A stretch of DNA of 64,000 bases from Alkalidesulfovibrio alkalitolerans DSM 16529. Lineage in GTDB: Bacteria; Desulfobacterota; Desulfovibrionia; Desulfovibrionales; Desulfovibrionaceae. Made by a program: the position numbers and the translations under genes. The notes under the pieces are model-generated. The model saw only the letters and a list, made by a program, of their open reading frames with translations, did no database searches and was not told where the DNA came from. Shown piece by piece: positions 45,180 to 54,802 of the stretch. The stretch spans positions 62,001-126,000 of the forward strand of contig NZ_ATHI01000026.1 in the NCBI RefSeq assembly GCF_000422245.1. Direction: 5' to 3'. Positions within the stretch are counted from its first letter, which is position 1; each line of letters opens with the position of its first letter.

Positions 45180-46865
45180 TCAGCCCAGGGCGTCCCACAG
45201 GCAGCTTCGCAGGTCGTTGTCCAGGGCGGATGCGCGGGAGGCGAGGCGCGCGGGCAGGGGATCGACGAGGAACCGGCCGGGATCGCCGGTAAGCGCCTTG
45301 TCGAGACGCGAACGCCACCGGGTCACGAGGCCCGAATCCTCCTCCGCCAGGAGTTTGCGGCCGCGCTCGGGGTTCTCGCGCAGGGCGCGCTCAAAGGCTT
45401 CGTCGTCGATGACCAGATCGCCGCGCCGCGAAAGGCGCAGGCCCATGCCCGCAAGCCCGGTCTCGTTTTCACGCAGCGGCTCCTCGAAGGACGCGGCCAA
45501 AGCGGGCTTCCACAGGTCCGCCTCGACGCGCAAAAAGGAGTTCAGGTCGTTGTAGGCCAGGGCCGCCTCGGCCATGCGGCGCGCGGCGAAATCCTCCAGC
45601 GGCGTGGTGCGAAGCGCCCCGCGCCCGCCGAACTGCTCCACGGTTTCGATGGCCAGCCGTCCCTTATCCTCCAGGAAGAGGCCGGGGTTTCGCACCCGTT
45701 GCCTGCCGTTCACGCCGAGTTCCGCGTCCGCGCCCGGCGTCGCAGTGACGTTCAGCCCGAGCCGGGCCAGAAGGCTCGACGCACCGTCGGGCGAGGCCGC
45801 GACATCCTCGCTCAGGCGCAGCCGGTCGCCGGGCTTGGCGTCCTTGGCCGTCACCTCGGTCACGAGCCGGGCCACGCTGGTCATGCCGCCCGCAAGGCGC
45901 GGGTCGTAGAAGGGCTCGTTCACGACGCGGGTCGCGGCGCGCAGGAAATCGGCCGAGGAATCGAGGCGCGCGGCGACCCGTTTGGCCACGTCGCCCACGG
46001 TGTCGGCCGCGCCCACGTTCACGGAAACGTCGGCGGTGCGGCCGCCAAGCTCCGCGCGCAGGGTATAGAGCCCTGCGGGCAGTCCGGCCGGGGCATTCGG
46101 GTCCAGTCCCCGGCCGCTGTAGGTCGTGGGAATCGCCGGGCGCGGCTGCGCGAGGTCGTAGCGCCGCGCCACGGGGGCCGCGACGGGCTGATCCGTTGCG
46201 CGCAGATCGAGGGGGCGCAGCAGACGGCCCGGCGAGTCGTCGAGGCGCACCTCCAAGTCGTTGTAGGCTCCGTTCGCGGCCAGGGCCAGAGTCAGGCCCG
46301 TGGTCACGAGACCCTCGACCTTCTGTCCCGGCGAGGACTGGCGGATGAGTTCGGCCTGCACGGGCAGGGAGCTTTCGTTCACGGCCCGGGCCAGGGCGTC
46401 GAGCACGTCGCGGTTGGCCGCGCCCTGCTCCACGACGATTTCGAGCTTCTCGGACCGGCAGCCCGCATGCAGGGTCACGACGTGCGTGCCCGGCCTTCCG
46501 GCGTAGCGGGCAAGGGGGTCGAGGCCGCGCGAGAAGGCGCGGTAGTAGTCCCTGGCCTCGCCGCCGCTCCTGATCTCGCCCCTCACCCGCCCCGTAAGCG
46601 CGGGGTCGAGTTCCACGGCCAGGCCCGTCCTGACGGCGCTTTCGGACAACTGGAAATTGTTCAGGGTTTCGGCGAAGGCGTTCAGGCGCGAGACCAGGCC
46701 CGAGACGAGGAGGGAGCGAAGACGGGCCAGCCGCGCCGCCTCGCCCCGGCCCTGACCGGGGTCGAAGCCGAACCGCTCGCCTGGGGAGCGGATGCTGGGC
46801 GTGCCAGGGGGCTCGTCAGCCGTCGTCCGGGGCAGGGCCAGCCGGGTGCCGTCGATGATGACCAA
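45180..46865 (-). CDS. FliD-like flagellar cap protein (tentative)
   Basis: A protein of 561 residues, helical at the N-terminus (RLARLRSLLVSGLVSRLNAF) and C-terminus, with beta-rich repeats between. Segments such as DVLDALARAVNESSLPVQAE and GDVAKRVAARLDSSADFLRA recall the FliD/flagellin IN-type motif, and ALAYNDLNSFLRVEADLW with GLRLSRRGDLVIDDEAFERA recall the FliD C-terminal domain. There is no signal peptide, as expected for flagellar type III export. MotE- and FliJ-like genes lie just upstream. The first 50 bp overlap truA. The family call is uncertain. Confidence 0.45.
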   Translation of the reverse strand: MVIIDGTRLALPRTTADEPPGTPSIRSPGERFGFDPGQGRGEAARLARLRSLLVSGLVSRLNAFAETLNNFQLSESAVRTGLAVELDPALTGRVRGEIRSGGEARDYYRAFSRGLDPLARYAGRPGTHVVTLHAGCRSEKLEIVVEQGAANRDVLDALARAVNESSLPVQAELIRQSSPGQKVEGLVTTGLTLALAANGAYNDLEVRLDDSPGRLLRPLDLRATDQPVAAPVARRYDLAQPRPAIPTTYSGRGLDPNAPAGLPAGLYTLRAELGGRTADVSVNVGAADTVGDVAKRVAARLDSSADFLRAATRVVNEPFYDPRLAGGMTSVARLVTEVTAKDAKPGDRLRLSEDVAASPDGASSLLARLGLNVTATPGADAELGVNGRQRVRNPGLFLEDKGRLAIETVEQFGGRGALRTTPLEDFAARRMAEAALAYNDLNSFLRVEADLWKPALAASFEEPLRENETGLAGMGLRLSRRGDLVIDDEAFERALRENPERGRKLLAEEDSGLVTRWRSRLDKALTGDPGRFLVDPLPARLASRASALDNDLRSCLWDALG

Positions 46866-47631
46866 AGCCGTCCTCCCCGTAGTCCACGCGCATCAGGCAA
46901 AGCCCTTGCGGCGGCGCGGTCTCGGGCGCCTGCTCGCGATTTCGCGCTTTCAGTACGGATCGGACGTCGGCCAGGGAAAGTTTACCCTTGGCGGTCTGCA
47001 CCAGGCAGCCGACGAGGTTGCGCACCATCTGCTTGAGGAAGCCGTCGGCCGTGAAGGAGAGCACGATCTCGCCCGGCACGTTGGGAGCGACGGGCGGCAA
47101 TTCCACCACCTCCAGACGCATGAGGTGGCGCATGGTGTTTTTCACGGGCGTGCCCTGGTTCATGAAAGCCGCGAAGTCGTGACGGCCGGTGACGAGCGCT
47201 GCGGCTTCGCGCAGCGCGTCGATGTCGAGCGGCCCGCATTTCCAGACGAAAGGGCTGCGCTGCGGCAGGCAGAAGGCGCGCTCGGGCCACAAGGTGTAGG
47301 AATAAGTCTTGTTCAGGGCGCACAGTTGGGCGTGGAAGCGCTCCGGGGCCTCGCGCACGTCGAGGACGTTGATGGTCGGCGGGAGGAGGGCGTTGAGCGC
47401 CTTGCGCCAGTCGATGCCGCGCCGCCGCTCGGGCACGTCGGCATGGGCCGTCTGCCCGATGGCGTGCACCCCCGCGTCGGTGCGGCCCGCGCCGTGGCAG
47501 CGCACCGGCTCGTCCGCGATCTTCGAGAGCGCGGCTTCAAGCCGGTCCTGCACGGTGTTTCCGCCGGGCTGGCTCTGCCAGCCCGCGAGGGACGTGCCCA
47601 CATAGGCCAGGGTCAGCTTGATGCGCGGCAT
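46816..47631 (-). CDS. truA: tRNA pseudouridine(38-40) synthase
   Basis: Isomerises uridines 38-40 in the tRNA anticodon stem. The 271-residue protein has RIKLTLAYVGTSLAGWQSQP and the catalytic Asp52 in GAGRTDAGVHA. NKTYSYTLWP, HDFAAFMNQG and FLKQMVRNLVGCLV are further family motifs. The ATG at 47631 is selected by homology; the frame extends to 47676. It overlaps the FliD-like gene by 50 bp and lies downstream of the MotE-like gene. Confidence 0.96.
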   Translation of the reverse strand: MPRIKLTLAYVGTSLAGWQSQPGGNTVQDRLEAALSKIADEPVRCHGAGRTDAGVHAIGQTAHADVPERRRGIDWRKALNALLPPTINVLDVREAPERFHAQLCALNKTYSYTLWPERAFCLPQRSPFVWKCGPLDIDALREAAALVTGRHDFAAFMNQGTPVKNTMRHLMRLEVVELPPVAPNVPGEIVLSFTADGFLKQMVRNLVGCLVQTAKGKLSLADVRSVLKARNREQAPETAPPQGLCLMRVDYGEDGFGHHRRHPAGPAPDDG

Positions 47632-47669
47632 GGGGCAAGCAATAGACCAAAGCGGGCCGGGCGGAAAGC

Positions 47670-47708
47670 CCCGCAAACGCCGCAGACGGTGCCTTTGGAA
47701 CGGCCTGC
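47670..47708 (-). repeat. Palindromic 3'-end element, copy F (left half only)
   Basis: On the minus strand the motE TAG is followed without a gap by CAGGCCGTTCCAAAGGC and ACCGTCTGCGGCGTTTGC, the left arm and left conserved segment. The right arm is absent; a GC-rich inverted sequence (about 47648-47670) follows instead. Confidence 0.7.
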
Positions 47709-48379
47709 TAGCTGCCGAAGGGCATTTGCATGCGCGTCAGGGCCTGGGAGAGACGCGCGGCCTTGGCCGCGGGCACAAAATTCAGGATTTCGCCGGCCTG
47801 ACGACCGCGCATGCCCGCCAGAATCTTGACGGCGGTTTGCTCATCGAGCTTGTCCAGGGTCTCGGCCGCGTTCTTGGCCTTCATGTTCGCGTACACGTCC
47901 ACTAGGTGGCGGAATTTTTCGTCGCGCATGGCCCTGGCTTCTTCGAGCATCTGTTGCAGGTTCTTCTCAAGTGTCGCGAGTTGTTCGAGCTTGGCGTTGA
48001 CTTCGGCTTCGAGGATGTTCAGTGACTGCTCGCGTCGGTTCAACTCCTCTTGCTTGCGCATCAGGATGTCCCAACTCGGCGGCGGCGTTTGAGCCGTGGC
48101 CTGTTGTTCCTGGGCGGGTTGCTGGGCCTGGGCGGGTTGCTGGGCCTGGGCCGGGGCCGCCGCCATGGCCTCGCCCGAAATGTCGGTATTCTGGCCGCTC
48201 ACGCCAGCCACCCGGGCCACGCTCTGAAAGCCCGCCTGTGGCAGGGCCAGGGGATCGAAGCCCGCGAGCAGGGCGACGAGAACGGTCGTCTTGACCACGG
48301 CCAGCGCGGCCACGGCCTTCAGAAGCCGTGAGATGCGCGTCGCGGCCGGGGCCGGATGCCTAGACGGCTTCGCGGCCAT
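47708..48379 (-). CDS. motE: MotE-like flagellar motor protein
   Basis: A 223-residue protein. An N-terminal helix (about 15-38, LLKAVAALAVVKTTVLVALL) crosses the inner membrane. A Gln/Ala/Pro-rich linker contains PAQAQQPAQ repeats. A coiled coil follows (RKQEELNRREQSLNILEAEV), then an MgtE-N-like domain (NMKAKNAAETLDKLDEQTAV, ILAGMRGRQAGEILNFV). In other bacteria MotE helps the stator protein MotC in the periplasm. It overlaps the fliJ stop by 20 bp. ATG codons farther upstream exist, so the start is uncertain. Its TAG abuts repeat copy F. Confidence 0.75.
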   Translation of the reverse strand: MAAKPSRHPAPAATRISRLLKAVAALAVVKTTVLVALLAGFDPLALPQAGFQSVARVAGVSGQNTDISGEAMAAAPAQAQQPAQAQQPAQEQQATAQTPPPSWDILMRKQEELNRREQSLNILEAEVNAKLEQLATLEKNLQQMLEEARAMRDEKFRHLVDVYANMKAKNAAETLDKLDEQTAVKILAGMRGRQAGEILNFVPAAKAARLSQALTRMQMPFGS

Positions 48380-48800
48380 GGCGGATGGTGCTGAGTTCGT
48401 CGTAGTCCTTCTGTTCCTGTGCATGGGCATCCCTGACATGGCGTGCCGCCTGTTGTTGCTTGAGTTTTTCCAGGAGTTTTCGGTCCGTCGCCCGGGCCAC
48501 GAGGTCGAGCCGGGCTCGTTCGACGTCCGTTTCGTCAAGTCTGATTCTGGCCACGGCCTGGCCGATGTCAAGCGCCAGCCGTTCGCGGTAGCGTTGCCAC
48601 AGCCACAGGTCGGCTGCGTTCATGTCGCCAAGCCGGGCATAGGCCGCTTCCCGCTCGTCGCGCTCGCGTTCGAGCGCGGCCAGACGCTCGCGGCTCTCAG
48701 TCAGTCTGCGCCTGGCAGAGGCCAGGGCCATCTTGGCCTGGTCCTCGGCCTGCCTGCGGAAATCCAGGACCTTTTCGAGCTTGAACCGAAACGGCGTCAT
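48360..48800 (-). CDS. fliJ: Flagellar export protein FliJ
   Basis: A 146-residue, fully helical coiled-coil protein beginning FRFKLEKVLDFRRQAEDQAK, the typical FliJ N-terminus. FliJ couples the FliI ATPase to the FlhA gate in flagellar type III export. Alternating Arg/Glu/Leu heptads run to the end. GAGGAAGG lies upstream of the ATG. The remaining fli genes are not in the window. Confidence 0.82.
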   Translation of the reverse strand: MTPFRFKLEKVLDFRRQAEDQAKMALASARRRLTESRERLAALERERDEREAAYARLGDMNAADLWLWQRYRERLALDIGQAVARIRLDETDVERARLDLVARATDRKLLEKLKQQQAARHVRDAHAQEQKDYDELSTIRHGREAV

Positions 48801-48912
48801 CGTCGTGCCTTCCTCGCTGGGTCTCGGTTTAGCAACAACCATGCCGAGAGCGCCGCGGAAGACCGTTGCCGGGGCGACGCTTGCCGTGTAGGAAGTCGTG
48901 CAGGGAATATTC

Positions 48913-51723
48913 ATGGAGCAATCAGGCACGAACAGCGACGCACGCAAGACGCTCGACCGGCTGCGGGAGCTTCTCGGCCCCGTGCATGGGGAAGCGGCGG
49001 CCGCGCTCGACGATCTGGCCGCGCTGGTCGAGGTCGGGGCCGAGGCGCGGGCGGTGAGCGAGCATTTCCACGAGATGCTCACCCACTCGTCGACCGTGCA
49101 CTACCGCCTGAACGTGGCCCAGGACCGCTACGATTACGTCAGCCCCTCGATCACGGAATTGACGGGCATCTCCCGCGAGCGCTTTTTGCGCATGCGCATG
49201 GAGGAAGTGGTCGAACTCTTTCATCCCCAGGACTTTGCGGGCCTGATGCAGGCCGTGGAGCAGGTCGCCCCCAAGGGGCCCGGCCGCGTGCCTGTGGCGC
49301 ACGAATACCGGGTGCGCGACTCCCAAGGGCGCTGGCGCTGGTGCAGCGACCACGCCACGTATTTCTTCGACGACTTCGGTCATGTGACGGCTGTGGTGGG
49401 CACGGTGGTGGACATCACCCGCCAGCGCGAGGCCGAGGCCGCGCTGCGTGAGTCCGAGCAGCGCTATCGTCTGTTGGCGGCCAACTCCGAGGACGCCATA
49501 GCCATCTTCGACCTCGATATGCGGCTGACTTATGCCAGCCCGTCGGTGGAGCGGCTGATGGGTTGGCCGCCGGAAACGCTCCTGGCCATGCGCTTCGAGG
49601 ACTTCATGACCGATCAGGCCCTTCAGGTCGCCAGGGAGGGTTTCGGCCGCCGCATGGCCATGGAGCGCGCGGGCACGCCTCTTGTTGGATCGCAGCGCAA
49701 CGAGATGCTCTTTAGAACCAAGGCGGGGAGCACGGTCTGGACCGAGTGCGTGACCACCCCGCTTCGCGACGAACAGGGCAGGCTCAAGGGCGTGCTGGTC
49801 GTGGCGCGCGACATCGGCAAGCGCAAGGAGGCCCAGGAAGCCCTGGCCCGCGAGGAGGCCAAGTACCGCCTGCTGGTCGAGAACCAGACCGACCTCGTGG
49901 TCAAGGTGGATACAAAAGGCCGCTTTCTCTACGTCAGTCCGTCGTACTGCCGTGCCTTCGGCAAGAGCGAAGAGGAGTTGCTGCAAGGCACCTTCATGCC
50001 GCAGGTGCACCCCGAAGACCTTCCGGAAACGCTGGCTGCCATGGAGGCTCTATACGAACCGCCACATTCCGCCGTCATGGAGCAGCGCTGCAACACGGTC
50101 GATGGCTGGCGTTGGTTCTCCTGGACGGACACGGCCGTGCTCGACGAGTCGGGCCAGGTAAGTGCGATCATCGGCGTGGGCCGCGACGTGACGGAAAAAA
50201 AAGTCATGGAGGCGACTCTGCTTGCCGCCAAAGAGCAGGCCGAGGCCGCAAGCCGCGCCAAGGACGAGTTTTTGGCGAACATGAGCCACGAGATCAGGAA
50301 CCCGCTCAACGCCGTGCTCGGCCTAGCCGATCTCATGCTGCTCGACGACCTTTCCGCAGCCCAGCGCGAGCGGGCCACGCTGCTCAAGAATTCCGGCTCC
50401 ACCCTGCTTGGCATCATCAACGAGATTCTCGACTTCTCAAAGATCGAAGCCGGAAACGTAGTCCTCGAGCTGGAACGGTTCGATCCGGTCGCGCTTGTCT
50501 CGGGGTTGTGTGCCGAGCAGCGGGTGCTGGCCGACGAGAAGGACGTGGAGCTTCGCCTGAGCATCGACCCCCGGTTGCCCCGCGAGGTCGTGGGCGACGG
50601 TGGCAAGGTGCGCCAGATACTGCTGAATCTGGTGGGCAACGCCATCAAGTTCACGGACGAGGGATTCGTGGAGGTCATTGCCAAAGTCCAGGAGCGGGAT
50701 GGCAGCGCGGCGCGGCTGCTCTTCGCCGTGGCCGACTCGGGCATCGGCATTCCCAAGGACAAGCAGGACGCCGTCTTCGAGAGCTTTCGCCAAGTGGATT
50801 CGGGCCTGCGCAAAAGGCACGCGGGCACTGGACTCGGGCTTGCCATCTGCAAGCGGCTCACGGCCATGCTCGGCGGGGATATCTGGCTTGAGAGCGAACC
50901 GGGGCAGGGGTCGATATTCTGCTTCGCCGTGCCGGTGGAGGGCGTCAGCGCCGTGGAGAACGGTTCGTCAATCGGCCCTTTTCCGGCCGACATGCCGTCC
51001 ATGACAGTGCTCGTGGTGGACGACGACTGGGTCAATCGCCGTTTCACCTGCCAGTTGCTGCAACGCCACGGCCACGGCGTGATTGAGGCTGGAAACGGTC
51101 TCGCGGCGCTTGAAAAGTTGCGCCAGGGCGGCGTGGACATGGTCCTTTTGGACATGCAGATGCCGGTCATGGACGGTATCACGGCCACCCGGGCCATCCG
51201 TGGCGGCGCGGTGCGCTCCATGGCCCAGGTGCCGATCATCGGGCTGACCGCCTACGCGGCGAGCGAGGACCGGCAGCGATTTCTGGCCGCCGGGGTGAAC
51301 GCCTGCCTGGCCAAGCCGCTGCGCATGGAACGGCTTTTGGCTGTCATGCGCGATCTTTTCGCCGGGCAAAGCGTGACAGAGGGCGACGTGGAGGCGCAGG
51401 ACGAGAACGGCCAGGGCCAGGAGTTCCTGGATGAGCGGCTCGTGGCCGATCACCTCCATTATGGGCGGGAGTCCTTCGCGGAATTGCTCGACGCCTTCGA
51501 GAGCGACGCGCGCGCGCACTTGGCGGGCATGTCTCCCGGTTCGGCAGCGGCCTCGGACGGGGGGCCGCCACATCCCTGCATCTTCTGGCCGGTGGGGCGG
51601 CCGTTGTCGGGGCGCGTGCCTTGTGGCGGCGGTGCTGCGAGTTGGAGTGCGCGGCGCGGGCCGGGAACGTTCCCGCCGCAGGCGAGACCGGAGCGCTTGC
51701 GGACCTTTTGCGCAAGAGCCTGA
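48913..51723 (+). CDS. Three-PAS hybrid histidine kinase, frameshifted before its Hpt domain
   Basis: A soluble sensor kinase of 936 residues as read. Three PAS/PAC units cover about 60-450 ([50 protein letters not shown]). HisKA has SHEIRNP with His459, then HATPase ([19 protein letters not shown]) and a receiver with Asp747 ([11 protein letters not shown]). After [13 protein letters not shown] the frame becomes unlike any domain. Adding one G to the GGGGGG at 51559-51564 restores an Hpt domain ([16 protein letters not shown]) ending at 51746, one base before the convergent cobS stop. This is a sequencing error, phase variant or recent mutation. Confidence 0.88.
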   Translation: MEQSGTNSDARKTLDRLRELLGPVHGEAAAALDDLAALVEVGAEARAVSEHFHEMLTHSSTVHYRLNVAQDRYDYVSPSITELTGISRERFLRMRMEEVVELFHPQDFAGLMQAVEQVAPKGPGRVPVAHEYRVRDSQGRWRWCSDHATYFFDDFGHVTAVVGTVVDITRQREAEAALRESEQRYRLLAANSEDAIAIFDLDMRLTYASPSVERLMGWPPETLLAMRFEDFMTDQALQVAREGFGRRMAMERAGTPLVGSQRNEMLFRTKAGSTVWTECVTTPLRDEQGRLKGVLVVARDIGKRKEAQEALAREEAKYRLLVENQTDLVVKVDTKGRFLYVSPSYCRAFGKSEEELLQGTFMPQVHPEDLPETLAAMEALYEPPHSAVMEQRCNTVDGWRWFSWTDTAVLDESGQVSAIIGVGRDVTEKKVMEATLLAAKEQAEAASRAKDEFLANMSHEIRNPLNAVLGLADLMLLDDLSAAQRERATLLKNSGSTLLGIINEILDFSKIEAGNVVLELERFDPVALVSGLCAEQRVLADEKDVELRLSIDPRLPREVVGDGGKVRQILLNLVGNAIKFTDEGFVEVIAKVQERDGSAARLLFAVADSGIGIPKDKQDAVFESFRQVDSGLRKRHAGTGLGLAICKRLTAMLGGDIWLESEPGQGSIFCFAVPVEGVSAVENGSSIGPFPADMPSMTVLVVDDDWVNRRFTCQLLQRHGHGVIEAGNGLAALEKLRQGGVDMVLLDMQMPVMDGITATRAIRGGAVRSMAQVPIIGLTAYAASEDRQRFLAAGVNACLAKPLRMERLLAVMRDLFAGQSVTEGDVEAQDENGQGQEFLDERLVADHLHYGRESFAELLDAFESDARAHLAGMSPGSAAASDGGPPHPCIFWPVGRPLSGRVPCGGGAASWSARRGPGTFPPQARPERLRTFCARA

Positions 51724-51746
51724 AGGCCTTGCGCGCGCGGCTGTGA

Positions 51747-52484
51747 TCAGGTTGTGAGGCAGTAGCCGAGCCAGAGCGCGGTTTCCGAAAGGATGATGGC
51801 CGCGCCCAGGAAATCCCCGTTCAGCGCGCCTTGAACGCGCGCCAGGGCGTAAAGCCCGGCCGTGCAGACGGCCGCAAGCGCGATCCCGGCGAACAGCGCG
51901 GGCGCGGGGCAAAGGACGAGCCCGGCAGCCAGGGTGCAAAGCCCCGCAAACCACAGCGCCCCAGGGGTCGCGCCTGACAAAGCCAGCGCGCCCAGTCCCG
52001 GCCGCGCCAGGGCTTTTCCCCGCCAGGCCAGGGCCACGGCCGCGAAACGGCCGAGCACGAAGCCGAAGACCGCGACCCCGAAGGCGTTTTCCGCCAGCAC
52101 CTCGGCCAGAAGAGCGCTCTGGGTGGCAAAGGCGGCCACGCAGCCAAGAACCCCGAAGGCCCCGACCCGGCTGTCCTTCATGATCGCGAAAAAGCGCTCG
52201 CCGCGTGCGCCCGAGCCCCAGGCGTCGGCGAGGTCCATCAATCCGTCCCAGTGCAGCCCGCGCGTGAGCACGGCGGAGAGGATCACGACCGCGATCCCCT
52301 GCGGCAGGGGGCGGCCGTGCAACAGTCCGAGCCAGACCGGGACTGTGGCCGCAAGGCCGATGACCAACCCGGCCAGGGGATAGGCGCGAAGGCTCCTGGC
52401 CATGACCTCGGGCGTCTCGGTCCGGGCCGGGCTCAGACGCGAGAGGAAGGACAGGGCGACGCGCAGGTCGCGGACAAGGCTCAT
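51747..52484 (-). CDS. cobS: Adenosylcobinamide-GDP ribazoletransferase
   Basis: Cobalamin synthase joins adenosylcobinamide-GDP and alpha-ribazole in the inner membrane. The 245 residues have the N-terminal LRVALSFLSRLSPARTETPE, the family motif LHWDGLMDLADAWGSG and FAIMKDSRVGAFGVLG, with six or seven hydrophobic helices. The ATG overlaps the stop of the upstream membrane-protein gene. Other cobalamin genes are absent except cobA-hemD. Confidence 0.93.
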   Translation of the reverse strand: MSLVRDLRVALSFLSRLSPARTETPEVMARSLRAYPLAGLVIGLAATVPVWLGLLHGRPLPQGIAVVILSAVLTRGLHWDGLMDLADAWGSGARGERFFAIMKDSRVGAFGVLGCVAAFATQSALLAEVLAENAFGVAVFGFVLGRFAAVALAWRGKALARPGLGALALSGATPGALWFAGLCTLAAGLVLCPAPALFAGIALAAVCTAGLYALARVQGALNGDFLGAAIILSETALWLGYCLTT

Positions 52485-52924
52485 TTGCGGCCCGAGGCCT
52501 TCTTCTTGCGTGGCGCGCGGCGCGCGGCGGGTTTGGCGGGCGCGGCCACGGGCCCGGCGAAGAGCGGGCCGAAGAGCAGCGCCAGGGGCACGAGCGGCCA
52601 GAGCCTGCCCTCGCTCAGGTTCCAATCGGCCATGAGTTGCTCCCAGGTCATGCCCAGGGCGCGCCCCAGGGCGAATTCGGCCAGCACCGTGGCCACGCAC
52701 AGGCAAAGACCGAGCGCCAGGCGCGAGCCGAAGTCGGCCAGACCCAGCATGCGGGTGAAGCCGCGTGCAAGCACGAAAAAGAGCGCGGCCAGGAAGACTG
52801 TGTGGGCCAAAAGGGCCGTGGCCTCGCCGAACATCTCGGCGGTCACCATCTGCCTGGCCACGCCGTTGAGGACGGCCAGGACGAAGAGCAGGCACCAGAA
52901 AATCGCGGCTTTGAGGGCTATCAT
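52481..52924 (-). CDS. Unknown small membrane protein with basic tail
   Basis: A protein of 147 residues that I do not recognise. Four hydrophobic segments lie at about 3-23, 36-55, 63-85 and 103-122. The C-terminal 20 residues are strongly basic (AARRAPRKKKASGRK). It overlaps the SAM hydrolase stop at one end and the cobS start at the other by ATGA, so all three are translationally linked. Its role may be tied to cobalamin or SAM metabolism, which is inferred only from this linkage. Confidence 0.7.
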   Translation of the reverse strand: MIALKAAIFWCLLFVLAVLNGVARQMVTAEMFGEATALLAHTVFLAALFFVLARGFTRMLGLADFGSRLALGLCLCVATVLAEFALGRALGMTWEQLMADWNLSEGRLWPLVPLALLFGPLFAGPVAAPAKPAARRAPRKKKASGRK

Positions 52925-53778
52925 ATCGTGTCTCCAGGAATTTTTCGGGCCGTAGGCAGGCCTTGGGACTCGGCCTGGACGATACGCGCGAGGCTGCCAG
53001 GGGAAAGCCCCAGCCGGGCCCTGGCCGAGCCGCGGTTGACGGCCAGTTCCAGAAAGCCTTGGCTGCCTGGCAGAAGGCCGACGCATCCCCCCGGCAGAAC
53101 GCCGTAGGTTTCGCAGGCGATCAAGGGTTCGTGGCGCGGATGGGCCAGGGCCAGACCGTCGCGGCCGCGAAGCTTGGGCCACCATGTATCGATGTCCAGG
53201 TTCAGGGTGCAATTGCCGAAACGGTCGGCGTGCAGCACGTGGGCCACGATGCCGCCGGGGGCCTCGCGCGGAACGGACCATTGGGCGCGCAAAAGCCCCT
53301 CGTGGCGTATGTGGTCGGCCAGGGTTTCGGGAGCCTCGCCCAGGGCGAGACGCGCGGCCACCGGGGCGAAAACGTCGCGGCCGTGGAAGGTCTGTGAGGA
53401 GCCCTGGGCCTTGCCGGTGATGAGATATGCCTCGGTGTCCGGCGCGTCGTGGGCCAGAACGAGGGTCAACAGGCCGTTGTCCGGCCCCACGAACCAGCGC
53501 TTTTCCGCGCGCACGGCCACGGCGCGGCGCGGCGTGCCCACGCCTGGGTCCACGATACCCATAAACACGCTGCGCTCCGGGAAATGCCGCCAGCTTGCGG
53601 CCAGGAAGTATGCTCCCTGCACGATGTTGTAGGGCGCGACCTCGTGGCTCAGGTCGATTACGCAGAGGTCCGGCGAGACGCGCGCGAGCGCCCCCTTCAT
53701 CTGGCCCACATACTGGTCGGCCAGGCCGAAGTCCGTGAGCAGGACGACGAGACCCCGGCCGGCGTGCTGGGCGCTCAC
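52921..53778 (-). CDS. SAM hydrolase / SAM hydroxide adenosyltransferase (DUF62)
   Basis: A cytoplasmic enzyme of 285 residues that, in its family, splits S-adenosylmethionine to adenosine and methionine using water. Motifs are LLTDFGLADQYVGQMKG, IDLSHEVAPYNI, GIVDPGVGTPRRA, FVGPDNGLLT and TFHGRDVFAPVAARLA; the C-terminal domain begins near VAHVLHADRFGNC. The Asp-Arg-His water-activating set fits the HGRDVF region. It heads the operon with the small membrane protein and cobS. Confidence 0.92.
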   Translation of the reverse strand: MSAQHAGRGLVVLLTDFGLADQYVGQMKGALARVSPDLCVIDLSHEVAPYNIVQGAYFLAASWRHFPERSVFMGIVDPGVGTPRRAVAVRAEKRWFVGPDNGLLTLVLAHDAPDTEAYLITGKAQGSSQTFHGRDVFAPVAARLALGEAPETLADHIRHEGLLRAQWSVPREAPGGIVAHVLHADRFGNCTLNLDIDTWWPKLRGRDGLALAHPRHEPLIACETYGVLPGGCVGLLPGSQGFLELAVNRGSARARLGLSPGSLARIVQAESQGLPTARKIPGDTI

Positions 53779-53857
53779 GGGGCGGATCTCCAGAAGGTGT
53801 CGCGGCCGGACGCGGCGTACGCCGTCAAGGCCGGGATACGTAGTATGGTCGCCATGG

Positions 53858-54721
53858 CTAGTATTTCTTGCGCTCGGAGAAACCCTGGTCGAGGACGTTC
53901 AGGGTGCTCTCCACGATGGTGAAGGCGTTCGGGTCCGTGGTGAAAACCAACTCTTCGAGGCGTTTGACCTGGACGTTGTTGACCACGGTCATGACCACTT
54001 CGCGCTCCTTGCCGGTGTAAGCTCCCCGACCGTGCAGGAATGTGCAGCCCCGGCGCATCTCGTTCAGGATGCGGCGCGCGATATCCTCGGGCTTGTCCGA
54101 GATGATGAGCACGAGCCTGCGTTGGTTGAACATGCCCAGGAAGTATTCCATGACCCAGGCTGCCACGAAGACCATGGCCAGGGAATAGAGCACCTCGTCC
54201 AGGCTGAAGAGGGCCAGGCCCAGGCAGAAGACCGTGAAGTTGAAAGCGAAATTGGTCTGGCCGGGGCGGACGTTGTAGCGCTGGGAGAGGATGATGGCCA
54301 GGATGTCCGTGCCGCCGAGGCTGCCCAGCGAGCGCAGGGCGATGCCCGTGCCCGCGCCCATGATGGAGCCCGCCGCGAGCACGGCCAGCCCCTTGTTCTC
54401 TACGGCCACGGTCCAGGGCATGATCTCGATGAGCAGCGAGAGGCAGAGCATGCCGAAGAGGCTGTAGAGGAAGAAGCGGCGGCTGACCATGAGCCAGGCC
54501 ATGACGAAGATCGGGGCGTTGATGATCAAAAGCCACACGCTGACCGGAAAGATGCCGAGCCAGTAGGAGACGAGCAGTGAAAGGCCCGCCACGCCTCCGG
54601 AGAAGAATTGGTGCGGGATGACGATGGCCTTGAAGGCCCAGGCCCAAAGGCTGGCCCCCACGACCATCAGCAGCAGGTTCCACCAGATGGAGTAGGTGAA
54701 GGCGTACGGCTTTTTCTGCAT
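53858..54721 (-). CDS. YitT-family membrane protein
   Basis: A 287-residue protein. About 12-190 contain five or six hydrophobic helices of the YitT type (VIPHQFFSGGVAGLSLLVSY, NKGLAVLAAGSIMGAGTGIA, GGTDILAIILSQRYNV). Residues 200-285 form the cytosolic DUF2179 domain (RRLVLIISDKPEDIARRIL, YTGKEREVVMTVVNNVQV, IVESTLNVLDQGF). Family function is unknown. The ATG at 54721 lies 10 nt after GGAG. Confidence 0.87.
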   Translation of the reverse strand: MQKKPYAFTYSIWWNLLLMVVGASLWAWAFKAIVIPHQFFSGGVAGLSLLVSYWLGIFPVSVWLLIINAPIFVMAWLMVSRRFFLYSLFGMLCLSLLIEIMPWTVAVENKGLAVLAAGSIMGAGTGIALRSLGSLGGTDILAIILSQRYNVRPGQTNFAFNFTVFCLGLALFSLDEVLYSLAMVFVAAWVMEYFLGMFNQRRLVLIISDKPEDIARRILNEMRRGCTFLHGRGAYTGKEREVVMTVVNNVQVKRLEELVFTTDPNAFTIVESTLNVLDQGFSERKKY

Positions 54722-54802
54722 GCCCAAGGCTCCTACAGGGAAACGGTGCGTCAGCCAAGCCTTGGCCGGGCCTTGGTCAGGACACGGCCAACCGCAGGGC
54801 GC

